49,812 bases of DNA, from assembly GCA_964470055.1 (NCBI GenBank), contig CAYXZZ010000004.1, positions 1 to 49,812 on the forward strand, written 5' to 3'. This DNA is from JAEDES01 sp964470055 (GTDB lineage Bacteria; Bacillota_I; Bacilli_A; RF39; UBA660). Shown here one piece after another: positions 1 through 9,256 of this stretch (positions are counted from its first letter, which is position 1; the number at the start of each line of letters is the position of its first letter). A model generated the notes under the pieces. The model saw only the letters and a program-made list of their open reading frames with translations, was not told the origin of the DNA and did not search any database. The position numbers and the translations under genes were made by a program.

Positions 1-1346
1 GAATCTAACTGAGCAAAGTTTTGAATAATCATTGTAAATCTAATTCCACGTGAACGAGCCGCTGTAATCATTGTTGTTACATCTTTAAGAGGTGGCATAT
101 TAGCAAACTCATCAAGTAAGAAGTTTGTTCTTATTGGTAGTTTTCCTCCATGACGTTGAGCAACAGAAATTAAAGTTTCATAAATTTGTTTTAACAGAAT
201 CGTTACTAATGAGTGATATGTTTTCTTTTCATCTTGAATAACAATAAACACTGCTGTTGGTTTTTCACCGATACTTTCAAGATCGATATCACTATATGAT
301 AGCATTTCACTTAAATTATCACGTGATGCGAATAACTTAACTTTTTGTTTAAAAACTGAAAGGATACTTCCCTTTGTTTCAGTTGGTGCCATAATTGTAC
401 TAGACGCATTGATAGCAGCAGCACTACTTTGATCTTTGGCGGCAAAATATTCTTTAATATATGTTGACCCGCCGAACTTTTCTTCTCCAACTGTTGTTGC
501 GAGTGAAATACTGTTAATATTAATCTCTTCTGGTTTCGCATCTTCAAATAATCCTAGAGCTACTCCTGAAAAGTAATCTGCTGATGTTTTTTCCCAGAAC
601 GGATCGGCATTCTTATTTGAATCATCATATAAAATATTTAAGGCTAAGTCATCTAATAACTCAATTGCTTTATCTTGATTTCCTTCTTTGTACATTTTAT
701 ATGGTAGTGATAATGGATTCCATGCATTACCATTTTGAGGATCACGGAAATTTAATAGTAAGATTTGGTATCCTCTAGCACGAAGCATATTGCTTGTTTT
801 TTCATAAATTTCACCTTTTGGGTCAGTGATAATCATAGATTCTTTGGCTTTTGCTAAACTATGAACTTGAGGAAGAATAACGGTTTGTGTTTTTCCGGAA
901 CCAGTTGCTCCTATAACAAGGGAATGATACTCACTATTATCTACCCACATTTCTTTATCATTTAAAATAATTGGAACTCCGGCGGCTTTTGAGCTTTTTT
1001 GTTGAATTTCTACCATTTGAAGTTCTTCTTTTATCTCTTTATCCTTAGCCCATCTTGAATATCCTTTATCCTTTTTATCGGTTGTGATACCAAAACCTTT
1101 TTCTCTTTCAAAAAAGTATGAACTAACACTAACAAATAAACCACCTAGTGATAAAAAATAGAATAATAGTGTCGCGAAAATATAATCTGGTCCAAATGCT
1201 GGTAATGGATTTAATCCAGCAAAGATTCCCTCTGATGCAAAAGTTGATAAATTTACTACGCCAATAGCGATTATGTAAAGTAGTACAATTGCAAATACGA
1301 TAAAAATTATCCAATCTTCTAGATCTGCACGTAATTTAAATTTCAT
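1..1346 (-). CDS. virD4: VirD4/TraG-type coupling ATPase (C-terminus outside window)
   Basis: Type IV coupling protein, which feeds substrates to a type IV secretion channel at the inner face of the membrane. The open frame runs from the ATG at 1346 to the window edge, so about 448 residues are seen and the C-terminus is missing. Two hydrophobic helices (about residues 12-33 and 55-75) anchor it. A cytoplasmic ATPase domain follows with Walker A GATGSGKTQ near residue 145, then TDPKGE as is typical of TraG/VirD4, and Walker B FLLDEFANM near residue 408, followed by AARSRGI. It is the last visible gene of the Tad/T4SS train and has a plausible promoter of its own just upstream. A relaxase or further mobilisation genes could lie beyond position 1. 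The family call is very secure. Whether it serves DNA transfer or protein export cannot be told from this part. Confidence 0.95.
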   Translation of the reverse strand, partial: MKFKLRADLEDWIIFIVFAIVLLYIIAIGVVNLSTFASEGIFAGLNPLPAFGPDYIFATLLFYFLSLGGLFVSVSSYFFEREKGFGITTDKKDKGYSRWAKDKEIKEELQMVEIQQKSSKAAGVPIILNDKEMWVDNSEYHSLVIGATGSGKTQTVILPQVHSLAKAKESMIITDPKGEIYEKTSNMLRARGYQILLLNFRDPQNGNAWNPLSLPYKMYKEGNQDKAIELLDDLALNILYDDSNKNADPFWEKTSADYFSGVALGLFEDAKPEEININSISLATTVGEEKFGGSTYIKEYFAAKDQSSAAAINASSTIMAPTETKGSILSVFKQKVKLFASRDNLSEMLSYSDIDLESIGEKPTAVFIVIQDEKKTYHSLVTILLKQIYETLISVAQRHGGKLPIRTNFLLDEFANMPPLKDVTTMITAARSRGIRFTMIIQNFAQLD

Positions 1347-1371
1347 ATTACTACTTCCTTTCTCTTTCCTT

Positions 1372-1400
1372 ATTATAACTTAACTTTTAGAAACTGTCAT
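1372..1400 (-). promoter_or_regulatory. Putative sigma-A promoter for virD4
   Basis: On the minus strand ATGACA (1395-1400) is separated by 17 bases from TATAAT (1372-1377), about 25 bases before the virD4 ATG. It could allow virD4 to be expressed apart from the upstream train. It is called from sequence match only. Confidence 0.5.
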
Positions 1401-1405
1401 TATTT

Positions 1406-2191
1406 TTATTGATTTGAAATCAATATTTTAAAGCCTTCATCTGTTAGTTTATATAACATATCTACTGGCTTTGCAACACTATATTTTCCACAACTGATAA
1501 CCATTTCATAAATATTATCTTGGTCAATATCCATTACTGCACTTAGATAAGGTTTGCAACCATTATTATCATTATTTTGATCAATGTCTGTATAAATTGG
1601 ATATATTTTACTACTTTTTACCATAAAAACAAAGGAAAATATTTTACTCGGATAGTAATCAAGAGGAAAAGCATTGCTTACAAAGTAGAATGTTTCATTT
1701 GTTCCATCATTATCGATATCAAATGATGTTTCTGTTGCGACAGTAAATTTTGATGAGATACTCAAATCATTTTCTTCAAGTATTTTTTCTACGTGATAGT
1801 AGTTCCTGATATCAGATGTTGTGAAGTTTTTTACTTTGATATCATAATTTGAACGAAATGCTAATAAAGTTCCTTCACTATTTACGGCCTTTTTATTTTC
1901 ATCGAAGATGTACCATTTACTTCCATCATACCATAAGTAATAATTTCCTTTTAGTTTGTTATCTAGATAAACTTCATAATCTAACCAACTTTTTTCATCG
2001 ATAGTAGAACTATTTGTAATATTTAACCAACTTTCATCTGAGTAATTCCAAATAGTATTATGGCCAACAATTATTGTAGCTGCATCTTTACTTTTTAGGA
2101 CTGTGTCTTTTCCTAGCGCTAAAAGCATTAAAACAACGTATATTGCTAAGACTACTAATATCACAACATATCTTTTTTTCTTTTTCTCCAT
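1406..2191 (-). CDS. Membrane-anchored extracytoplasmic protein of unknown function with FG-GAP-like motifs
   Basis: I do not recognise this as a named family. It has 261 residues. A lysine-rich start (MEKKKKRY) is followed by one hydrophobic helix (about residues 9-26), so the rest is probably outside the membrane. The C-terminal half has two Asp-rich stretches, DIDNDGTNETF and DIDQDNIYEMVIS, that resemble calcium-binding FG-GAP/VCBS-type loops. Only six bases separate it from the hydrolase gene upstream, so the two are co-transcribed. Its place between the cell-wall hydrolase and VirD4 makes an accessory subunit of the secretion apparatus plausible. A VirB8/TcpC role was considered because no such subunit is otherwise visible, but no sequence signature supports it. 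Confidence 0.7.
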   Translation of the reverse strand: MEKKKKRYVVILVVLAIYVVLMLLALGKDTVLKSKDAATIIVGHNTIWNYSDESWLNITNSSTIDEKSWLDYEVYLDNKLKGNYYLWYDGSKWYIFDENKKAVNSEGTLLAFRSNYDIKVKNFTTSDIRNYYHVEKILEENDLSISSKFTVATETSFDIDNDGTNETFYFVSNAFPLDYYPSKIFSFVFMVKSSKIYPIYTDIDQNNDNNGCKPYLSAVMDIDQDNIYEMVISCGKYSVAKPVDMLYKLTDEGFKILISNQ

Positions 2192-2197
2192 TGTTTA

Positions 2198-4537
2198 TTA
2201 CCCCACTTTATAATAGGCTAACGTACTTGTGTTTCGCCAGTCGTATTGAGCCCACAAGTCTGTGCTTGCGCTACCTGGGTCCATCATTATTACAGTTGAA
2301 CCTGCTACAGCATCGATAGCAACCCAGTGTTGACCTGTATTTCCTTTTACTTCCGCTACTACATAGTATCCTTGACTTAATAGTTCTGTAATTTTACTTA
2401 ATTTTTGTTCTTTTGAATAACCAGAAACGCTTATTCGATTTTGGAAAACGAATGTTGGTGCAACAAGTGATGCTGATGCCCAGACAAAGTTTCCACCACT
2501 AACAAAGCCATTATGTTGACTTAGATATTCTACAAATGTTCCAGGGTTAAAATTGTCTCCTAGGACTGTTGGAACTCCACTTTTGGCAATTAGTATTGCT
2601 ACTGATGTTGCTAAGCATCCAATTTGTTTGATAGTTTTTCCACTATTACCTAAATAGACATTAGTCCAAGGGCCTTCATATTGTTTCCAACTTGCATATG
2701 GTCCAGTTGAGGCTGTTCCACAATTTGAAGAACCAGATGTATTACAAGACATTTTTTGAACATCTGAGGCATTATAATCTCTTTTACCAGAGTTATATAC
2801 TTGTAAAAGTATTTGTTTGTAATTCATGCCTTGATTTGCTAGGGATATGAATTGATTTTGTTCTGTTGATGTATATCCCGTTTGAATAATATAACCTTGC
2901 TCGTTTACTAGGACTTCTCCAACGGTTGCCGCTGCCGCAGTACGAATTTGGTGGTCTAAGGCTAAGGCATCTCTTGTTCTGATGGCACCGGCTACTTTAC
3001 CACTTCGGCAGATTCCACCTTGACCATCTCCACCACCCATATATGAGCATCCTTCATCAATATTACAGAATACTTGATCTGATACACAAGATGCAATTTG
3101 TAAAATCCATTGACCATTTTCTTCTTCTAATTTTTTTCCTAAACCATTTCCCATACCTGTTGGTCTTGCAAGAGCAAAACTTCTAGCGGCTACCATTTGG
3201 GCTTTGATTGCTTCTATCGGAGCAGATGTTCCTATTTCGGCATAAGCAACTCCGGCAACATAATCTTCAAAGGCCACTAAATCTTGATCAATGGCTGTTT
3301 CATAATTACCATTTCCATATGGACTACCACATTCCATTAATCTAACCATTAAATTTGATATTTGTAGTTGTTTTGAAATGTTTCCGGCACCATCTATATA
3401 GAAACCTTTTATTTCATAATTACATGTTCCGGCTGATGCACAAGTAGTAGCATCATATCCAATAAAACTAAAATATCTTTCAATATAGTCAAAAACATCA
3501 TCTGTTAATTGTTCTAAATCACTTTGTGAATAAGTTGGAAAATATTTTTTGAAGATAACATTAGTTAGATTGTATCTAAATGTTTCTTCATTATAAGTGT
3601 TTCCGTTAAACATAGAATTGGCAATCTCATATATTCTATGAGTTGTCATATAGTCATAATCATATTCATTATTATTAACATTTAAAACGTGATATACAGC
3701 CGCTATTTTTAAGACGTCAACGCTTCTTCCGTTGGCTTGTAAGGCTAATTTGACAGTATTAATTCTATCATAAAAATCTGCTGCATCTTGACTTGATGGC
3801 TCGAATACGATATTTCCAGTTTCTCCACCAGAGACACTACTAGCACCTAAGGCATCATCAAAGTCTGCAACTCCTCCGCCAATTGCGCCAACTACAATCA
3901 TAAATATTAATAAAAGCCCTACTGCAGGCAATACAAAGATTGCAACTTTTTTTAAATCCATTTTCCCGGTAAATTGAAACATTGTATCCATTGATGTTTC
4001 TTCATCACCATTTTGGTTATCTGTACCATCATCGAAAAAAGAAGAGCCTTTTTTTCGACCACCAAAGCCACTTCCAAAACTGTTACCAAAACCACTTTTT
4101 TCGGAACCAGTTGAGGAAGATGCTGGTGATGATGATGCTTTATCCACTGCACTTGCTGCATCAGATGCTTGTGTTGCGGTTTCTGCACCACCGGCTCCAT
4201 TTCCACTCATTCCGTTTTTTATTGAAGCCGCTTTTCCAATTTTATCTCCGGCTCCACTTTCATTTAATTTATTAAGGCCATCTTGGAGTTGTTTTCCACC
4301 TGGAGAAGTTTTTGTTACTTGATTAACGGCTTTCCCAAGCATTTCAGAGCTTTTTCCACCAGTTAGTTTGTCGGCTCCTTTTACTACTGCTCCAGCGGCC
4401 ATTGCATAAGGATTTCCAGAAGCCATGGCAACTTCTGCTGCATTTTTGACATTTTGGGTATTATTTTTTACATTACGTTCTTCTTGAGACATTTCTTGTT
4501 GGTTATTAGAACCATCTCTTTTTGCTTCGTATGCCAT
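2198..4537 (-). CDS. VirB1-like cell-wall hydrolase: SpoIID domain plus C39-like cysteine peptidase
   Basis: 779 residues. The N-terminal ~190 residues are hydrophilic and rich in Gly, Ser, Ala and Lys. One membrane helix (about 196-219) follows, then the extracytoplasmic part. A SpoIID/LytB-like domain is marked by FEDYVAGVAYAEIG and AIKAQMVAARSFA near residues 423-450, where the Glu in YAE matches the catalytic acid of SpoIID lytic transglycosylases. The last ~170 residues look like a papain-like C39-type domain: Cys in GCLATSVAI (about 641), His in QHWVAIDAV (about 737) and Asp in MMDPGS (about 753). The combination should cut glycan and perhaps peptide or protein bonds, opening the wall for the channel, as VirB1/TcpG/PrgK-type proteins do. 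The start at 4537 has a good AAGGTGGTGG ribosome site. Domain calls are from motifs and the exact substrates are unknown. Confidence 0.85.
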   Translation of the reverse strand: MAYEAKRDGSNNQQEMSQEERNVKNNTQNVKNAAEVAMASGNPYAMAAGAVVKGADKLTGGKSSEMLGKAVNQVTKTSPGGKQLQDGLNKLNESGAGDKIGKAASIKNGMSGNGAGGAETATQASDAASAVDKASSSPASSSTGSEKSGFGNSFGSGFGGRKKGSSFFDDGTDNQNGDEETSMDTMFQFTGKMDLKKVAIFVLPAVGLLLIFMIVVGAIGGGVADFDDALGASSVSGGETGNIVFEPSSQDAADFYDRINTVKLALQANGRSVDVLKIAAVYHVLNVNNNEYDYDYMTTHRIYEIANSMFNGNTYNEETFRYNLTNVIFKKYFPTYSQSDLEQLTDDVFDYIERYFSFIGYDATTCASAGTCNYEIKGFYIDGAGNISKQLQISNLMVRLMECGSPYGNGNYETAIDQDLVAFEDYVAGVAYAEIGTSAPIEAIKAQMVAARSFALARPTGMGNGLGKKLEEENGQWILQIASCVSDQVFCNIDEGCSYMGGGDGQGGICRSGKVAGAIRTRDALALDHQIRTAAAATVGEVLVNEQGYIIQTGYTSTEQNQFISLANQGMNYKQILLQVYNSGKRDYNASDVQKMSCNTSGSSNCGTASTGPYASWKQYEGPWTNVYLGNSGKTIKQIGCLATSVAILIAKSGVPTVLGDNFNPGTFVEYLSQHNGFVSGGNFVWASASLVAPTFVFQNRISVSGYSKEQKLSKITELLSQGYYVVAEVKGNTGQHWVAIDAVAGSTVIMMDPGSASTDLWAQYDWRNTSTLAYYKVG

Positions 4538-4568
4538 GCTTCCACCACCTTACTACATTAGTTTTTTA

Positions 4569-6359
4569 TTAGAATCCTCCACCTGTACCGAATGAATCTA
4601 ATTCTTCTTTTGTAACAACAACGTTAATTCTCATTCTTCGACTTCCACAAACAAATAGTGCTTCCCCTTGAGAATAACGTTTAATACTTTCTTTTTCATT
4701 TTCATTTAAATCTATTAAACGAGATAAATCTTCAACTGCTTGTTTCTTTAAGCCCATTACTAGATAGTATGAAGCATTATCGAAAATTGCTTTACCATCT
4801 GTAATTACTGCTTCATCTGCGAAATCACTTGGCTGTTGAGTGATGATGATTGTTCCTGTGTTGTACTTACGCGCACGTCTTTGTACTTGTGCTAAGAATT
4901 CAGAACCTTGTTGGTTTCTGCTACTCATTAATACATGGGCTTCATCAACTAGTAATACTGTATCTACACTTGGATCTAGACATAATCCCCAAGCATATTT
5001 TAAGACATTGAATAATAAAGCATTTCTGATGTTTGCATCACTATTCATTAACTCTTTGATATTAAATACCATAAAGTCACTGTCTTTTCTTAATGTTGTA
5101 TGGCCATCGAAATAGAATCTTAACTCTTTAACGATAGGTCTAATTTCTAATTCTAGTCTTTCCATGATATCTCTTTCTTTAGTTTGATCTGTCATAGAAA
5201 GAAGTCTTCCTTTGATTGTCGCATAAACATCAGAGAATATTGGGAAATCTGTTGAAGTGAAGTTTGAAAAATCAGTATCAAAATCAATACCAAAACGTTT
5301 ATATGTATCTTGAACAACATCACTAAACATTGCAAGAACGTCTTGTGCAATTGATGGATTGTAGTATTTCATAAAACCTTTTAAGAAATTTAGGGTTCTA
5401 TTTAATACAGTGTATCCCATACCTTGTTTGATTTCTTCTTCATCAGCATCAAAGATTACTTCTAATGGATTGATAAGACCAAATTCTCCACCTTTTCCGA
5501 TATCGACTGTATCTCCACCGAATGTTCTTGTGATTTCTCTGAACTCATCTTCTGGGTCAATTATAACGATTTGACAACCATTCCTGATATGAGTTCTTAG
5601 TAAGAGTTTAGCCGCTGTTGATTTACCGGAACCAGATGTACCTAGAATAATCATATTAGCATTATTACGATTGTGTTCTTTTCTTATTTTATATAAGAAT
5701 TGATTGAATAAAATAACTCCTCCTGAAAAATCAACACCTAACAATGTTGATAGGCCAGGATCTTTGATACTATCAAAAATGAATGGATACATTGCTGCTA
5801 CTGTTACAGATGGGATTGGAGTTCCAATTCTTTGTTCAATATCTTGAGCTGGGAAAATTGGTAACATTGATTTTAATACTTTTTCTTGTTCAAAACGTAG
5901 AGATACTGCTTTTAATTCCATAGCATCTAAGTAGTTTTTAACGTTCATTTTCTTTAATTCTAAATCTTCTTTTGTATCAGCAGCAATCATGATATGCATT
6001 TGAAAGTCAAAGTTTCTTGCTTGACTTCCAGCAATCATTGATGTGAAATATTCCAAACTTTCAGCATCTTGTCTTAATCTTTCACGAATAGTTTGGTCTC
6101 TTTCATTGCGATATTTTTCTTTTAAGTCTGCTATTTCTTTGTTTAACATCTTAACCATATCTTGATATGGAACGGGAATATGTTTAACAACGATTTTAAT
6201 TCCTGCCATATTTGTTAATGATGACAAATATCCAGGAACTATATATTTAGGAAATGATACAACTGTTAAAATTGTTGCATACTTATCACTTATAAAGAAT
6301 TCACTTGGTGAAAAATGTAGCCCTTTTGGTGCTAATTGACTTCTTAATCCTGTACTCAT
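4569..6359 (-). CDS. virB4: VirB4-like ATPase, C-terminal part (central and motor domains)
   Basis: Hexameric ATPase that powers assembly and transport in type IV secretion. It has 596 residues. A VirB4 N-terminal/central segment (about 1-225) precedes Walker A GTSGSGKST (about 240-248), IIDPEDEF, Walker B VLLVDEAHVL (about 468-477), and QRRARKYNTGTIIITQQ. It resembles the Firmicutes VirB4 group found next to PrgI genes. It begins inside the end of the previous gene through an ATGA overlap (6356-6359), so the 183-residue upstream product and this one are translationally coupled and together match the length of one full VirB4. It is probably cytoplasmic and peripheral to the membrane. Confidence 0.95.
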   Translation of the reverse strand: MSTGLRSQLAPKGLHFSPSEFFISDKYATILTVVSFPKYIVPGYLSSLTNMAGIKIVVKHIPVPYQDMVKMLNKEIADLKEKYRNERDQTIRERLRQDAESLEYFTSMIAGSQARNFDFQMHIMIAADTKEDLELKKMNVKNYLDAMELKAVSLRFEQEKVLKSMLPIFPAQDIEQRIGTPIPSVTVAAMYPFIFDSIKDPGLSTLLGVDFSGGVILFNQFLYKIRKEHNRNNANMIILGTSGSGKSTAAKLLLRTHIRNGCQIVIIDPEDEFREITRTFGGDTVDIGKGGEFGLINPLEVIFDADEEEIKQGMGYTVLNRTLNFLKGFMKYYNPSIAQDVLAMFSDVVQDTYKRFGIDFDTDFSNFTSTDFPIFSDVYATIKGRLLSMTDQTKERDIMERLELEIRPIVKELRFYFDGHTTLRKDSDFMVFNIKELMNSDANIRNALLFNVLKYAWGLCLDPSVDTVLLVDEAHVLMSSRNQQGSEFLAQVQRRARKYNTGTIIITQQPSDFADEAVITDGKAIFDNASYYLVMGLKKQAVEDLSRLIDLNENEKESIKRYSQGEALFVCGSRRMRINVVVTKEELDSFGTGGGF

Positions 6360-6907
6360 ACTGGCATCACTACTCCAAACTCTGTTGTACTTCCACCGTT
6401 TAGGAAGTTATCTAAGACAATTCTTAAATCTGAATTACTTGCCTGCGCTGCGGATAATCCACATGATGCTAGACCATTAATCATCATTCTGACTCTTTTT
6501 GCTAAAAGATCTGGGTCTTTTGATTTAAATAAAAAGTAATATTCTGTGTCAACAATGTTATTATTGATAAATGTTTGTCCTTTGTTAATGTCTTGCATGA
6601 TTAGTTTTCTGATTGCGGGAGTATGTGCCTCATTATATAGTAGTTGCATTTGAGACATATAAACTGAAATATCTACTGGTCTATCGGCTACTACTAACCA
6701 GAATTCAAAATCAATTGTATTATAAAAATTCTTTAAACTTATTAACATATTGTCTTGTGCAATTGGATCTAAGATGAAGATATTTTTGGGAGATATCTTT
6801 ACTCCTGTTACTTTGTAATTATCAGTAGTTATAATCATATTGTTTTGAATACCACGAACTGGTAACCAATCTTCTGTATAACCACTACTTACCTTTTTTT
6901 TGGCCAC
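6356..6907 (-). CDS. VirB4 N-terminal domain/TraC-like protein, separate gene
   Basis: 183 residues without a membrane helix. The phrases RGIQNNMIITTDNYKV and FEFWLVVADRPVDI, with the alternating strand pattern, match the N-terminal domain that VirB4/TraC proteins place before their motor. It ends in the four-base overlap ATGA with the larger VirB4 gene and starts 23 bases inside the end of the PrgI-like gene. The three genes thus form a tightly coupled VirB3-VirB4 block. Either VirB4 is split here as a stable two-gene form, or this is a separate TraC-domain subunit. The intact frame and ribosome coupling argue against a recent lesion. Confidence 0.8.
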   Translation of the reverse strand: MAKKKVSSGYTEDWLPVRGIQNNMIITTDNYKVTGVKISPKNIFILDPIAQDNMLISLKNFYNTIDFEFWLVVADRPVDISVYMSQMQLLYNEAHTPAIRKLIMQDINKGQTFINNNIVDTEYYFLFKSKDPDLLAKRVRMMINGLASCGLSAAQASNSDLRIVLDNFLNGGSTTEFGVVMPV

Positions 6908-7202
6908 TTTTGAAACACCAACCTTTCCATCTATATGTCTGCCTGTTTGTTAAAAACTCATACATTTCAATTAGGATATTTAGTATGTTGTGATAATAAG
7001 GTACAGGCAGTACTAAGAATCCTGTAATCACAGCCGGACTCAACACAAGTATTGTGACGAATGTTGAGCTTAATGGCATGATTGCTAGGAAAGTAAATGT
7101 AATTAGAATTCCTGTACCAAATAACACTAAATCAAACGGCTTGAATAATCCTAGTATTAATTGCCCTCTTTTTGTATTTGCGGGTATTAAGTAGTTACGC
7201 AC
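6885..7202 (-). CDS. prgI: PrgI family/VirB3-like membrane protein
   Basis: 105 residues, with two adjacent hydrophobic helices (about 22-65) near the N-terminus and a short cytoplasmic tail containing YRWKGWC, the Trp-rich end typical of PrgI-family proteins. VirB3/PrgI proteins sit in the membrane and bind VirB4, and here the gene directly precedes the VirB4 pair and overlaps it by 23 bases. The start at 7202 follows a GGAG-type ribosome site. Both size and order fit the family. Confidence 0.88.
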   Translation of the reverse strand: MRNYLIPANTKRGQLILGLFKPFDLVLFGTGILITFTFLAIMPLSSTFVTILVLSPAVITGFLVLPVPYYHNILNILIEMYEFLTNRQTYRWKGWCFKSGQKKGK

Positions 7203-7225
7203 TATGTATCACTCTCCTTTTTATA

Positions 7226-9238
7226 TTATGGTCTTGGCGGTGGTCCTCCAGATCCTCCATGATGTCCGCCTGAACTAGATGCCCAAGTTGAATCATCCAT
7301 TGTTTCATATGAATTCAAATCTGGTTTTGTAACATGTTCGGTTCTATTATCAGCCCATGTTCCATCTGCTTTAACAGCTCTCTTGTATTCGGTTGTTACA
7401 TCATAGCCACCGTCTGCGGCGTCAGCAGCATAATGTGTTGTTTCACTATATTTTTTAGTATCAAGTTTTCTTGTTGACCTATATGTTTCTTTACTTGTAT
7501 CAATAACTCTCGGTCCAACACGAAGGGTACTTCTTGCGCTGTCAATTTTTTTGTAGTCTCCTTCAGCACTTGCAAGAGCTCCTTGTGCAGCATTGTTTTC
7601 TCTGTATGCTTCAAGATAGTCATTCATTGCTCTTCTTCTATCTTCTTCACTTGCACTATCTGATAATGCACTCAATCGTTGTTGAGCAACTGCTAATCGT
7701 TCTGAAGCAGCCGCTGCTTTTGCCTCTTCAACACCTTTCTTATACTTAGCCTCTGCCATATCTTCTCGTCCATAACCAAGTTTTGCAGCGTTTCTTTCTC
7801 GTGTTTCCCAGTCGAGTCTGTCCATTGTTTTTCCAAAAATACCGCCGTGAGCATCTTTATCACCAGTTTTAATTTGTTGCATAAGATCTCTTTGCTTATT
7901 CCATACTGCACCAAGTGGTACTCCTTTTCCAGAATTGGCGCCTTCTAGACCTGCTTCGTAACCGTTCATGGCTCCAAGAGCGAAGCCTTTTAGGCCACCA
8001 CCACCCGTAGCCATTGCTGTACCACCAAGTAGTCCTGATAGACCAATGTTTGCTGAAGAACCTTTTACACCTAGAATGTCTTTAATGAACTTAGGTGCTT
8101 GTCTTATAAAGAAGAATAAACCTATCCAGATGAAAATCATTGAAATTATTCCTATTATTCCTGTACCGGTATTGATTACGATACCATTTACTATCATATC
8201 TTGAATTAAGAATATTACAAAATAGATTACTGCTAGATGTAAGAATAATTCTAAATATGTTGATGTTAAGGCTTTCATCCAAGAACCAAAGGCACCATCT
8301 TTTTCTGATTTTGGATCAATGTAACTAATAATTGGTATTGGTGCTAATAAACGTAACACCGCTAACTTAACGGTACGAATAGCAATTGTGATAATTTCTC
8401 CTAATAAAATATAGATAAATACTATGGCTACAGCAGTTGAAATTACTGGCATATACGCAAAGACATATCTATCTTTTCCGGCTAAACGTTTAAATGTTCC
8501 AAGAATGTCAGAAAATCCTCCACCTTGGTATTCACAGCTGGCATTTATTAGTGATAGTATTTGATTTGGTTTAGCATCTAATGCTGTATATGCATTTAAT
8601 GTATCTTGATCAATATATGAACACACTCTGTTGTCGGCTACGGTTTCATCTGTTGCATCTTCTTTTAAATTTATTCTAACAAATCCTTTTAAAATTGTTG
8701 ATGTAAAAATGTTGGCCGACTGCTTTAGTTTTTCTGATTGCTTATCAGCACCACTCATATACTCATCACCAGTTTCGTTTGTTCCGAGGATTAAACGACC
8801 AAGTGTATTATTTTGTAAGATTCTGTTTTGTAATGAATATAGGGTTCCAAATAATAAACCATTGTTGTTAAGTTGCTTTTCGTATTCTGATGTGGCACCC
8901 GGAATGTTAATTGGTGTTAAAACCGTTAACATTATTAATGCAAAAATTATTCTGGTGATTATGCTAGAAAATCCTGACTTTTTATCTGTAAAAGTATCAG
9001 GATTAACAATACCTTGAACGATAGATACTGCAAGTTTAAATATCATGAATACACCAATAATTAATTGGATACGCCCATAGAAATTCTTAATTGTTTCATT
9101 TGAGAAAATGTCGGCGCTTGCTACATTGAATAATATTTCATACATTATTCCTAATAACCAATACGCAACTTTATCTAGAAATGCAAAAATACTTCTAATC
9201 AAGTCATTTATCGTATTGGCGTTCATATAGTCTGTCAT
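7226..9238 (-). CDS. VirB6/TrbL-like polytopic channel protein with long hydrophilic tail
   Basis: 670 residues. Hydrophobic helices occur around residues 18-40, 62-82 and 92-112. A loop of about 150 residues with two Cys follows, and then a cluster of helices around 260-300 and 330-385 that includes ITIAIRTVKLAVLRLLAPIP, the kind of segment shared by TrbL/VirB6 channel proteins. From about residue 395 the chain is hydrophilic: Gly-rich, then Ala/Arg/Glu-rich with coiled-coil potential (about 480-560), ending in HHGGSGGPPPRP. The family role is the membrane channel of a T4SS. It lies between the VirB2-like genes and the PrgI/VirB4 block, which supports the call. The charged tail probably faces the cytoplasm and could contact ATPases; that last point is inference. 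Confidence 0.85.
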   Translation of the reverse strand: MTDYMNANTINDLIRSIFAFLDKVAYWLLGIMYEILFNVASADIFSNETIKNFYGRIQLIIGVFMIFKLAVSIVQGIVNPDTFTDKKSGFSSIITRIIFALIMLTVLTPINIPGATSEYEKQLNNNGLLFGTLYSLQNRILQNNTLGRLILGTNETGDEYMSGADKQSEKLKQSANIFTSTILKGFVRINLKEDATDETVADNRVCSYIDQDTLNAYTALDAKPNQILSLINASCEYQGGGFSDILGTFKRLAGKDRYVFAYMPVISTAVAIVFIYILLGEIITIAIRTVKLAVLRLLAPIPIISYIDPKSEKDGAFGSWMKALTSTYLELFLHLAVIYFVIFLIQDMIVNGIVINTGTGIIGIISMIFIWIGLFFFIRQAPKFIKDILGVKGSSANIGLSGLLGGTAMATGGGGLKGFALGAMNGYEAGLEGANSGKGVPLGAVWNKQRDLMQQIKTGDKDAHGGIFGKTMDRLDWETRERNAAKLGYGREDMAEAKYKKGVEEAKAAAASERLAVAQQRLSALSDSASEEDRRRAMNDYLEAYRENNAAQGALASAEGDYKKIDSARSTLRVGPRVIDTSKETYRSTRKLDTKKYSETTHYAADAADGGYDVTTEYKRAVKADGTWADNRTEHVTKPDLNSYETMDDSTWASSSGGHHGGSGGPPPRP

Positions 9239-9256
9239 TTTAAAATCACCTCTTTT

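Noticed and set aside
3952..4275. Overlapping open frames on both strands within the Ser/Gly-rich part of the hydrolase gene
   Set aside because: They are low-complexity shadows of the 779-residue gene, with no ribosome sites or plausible products.
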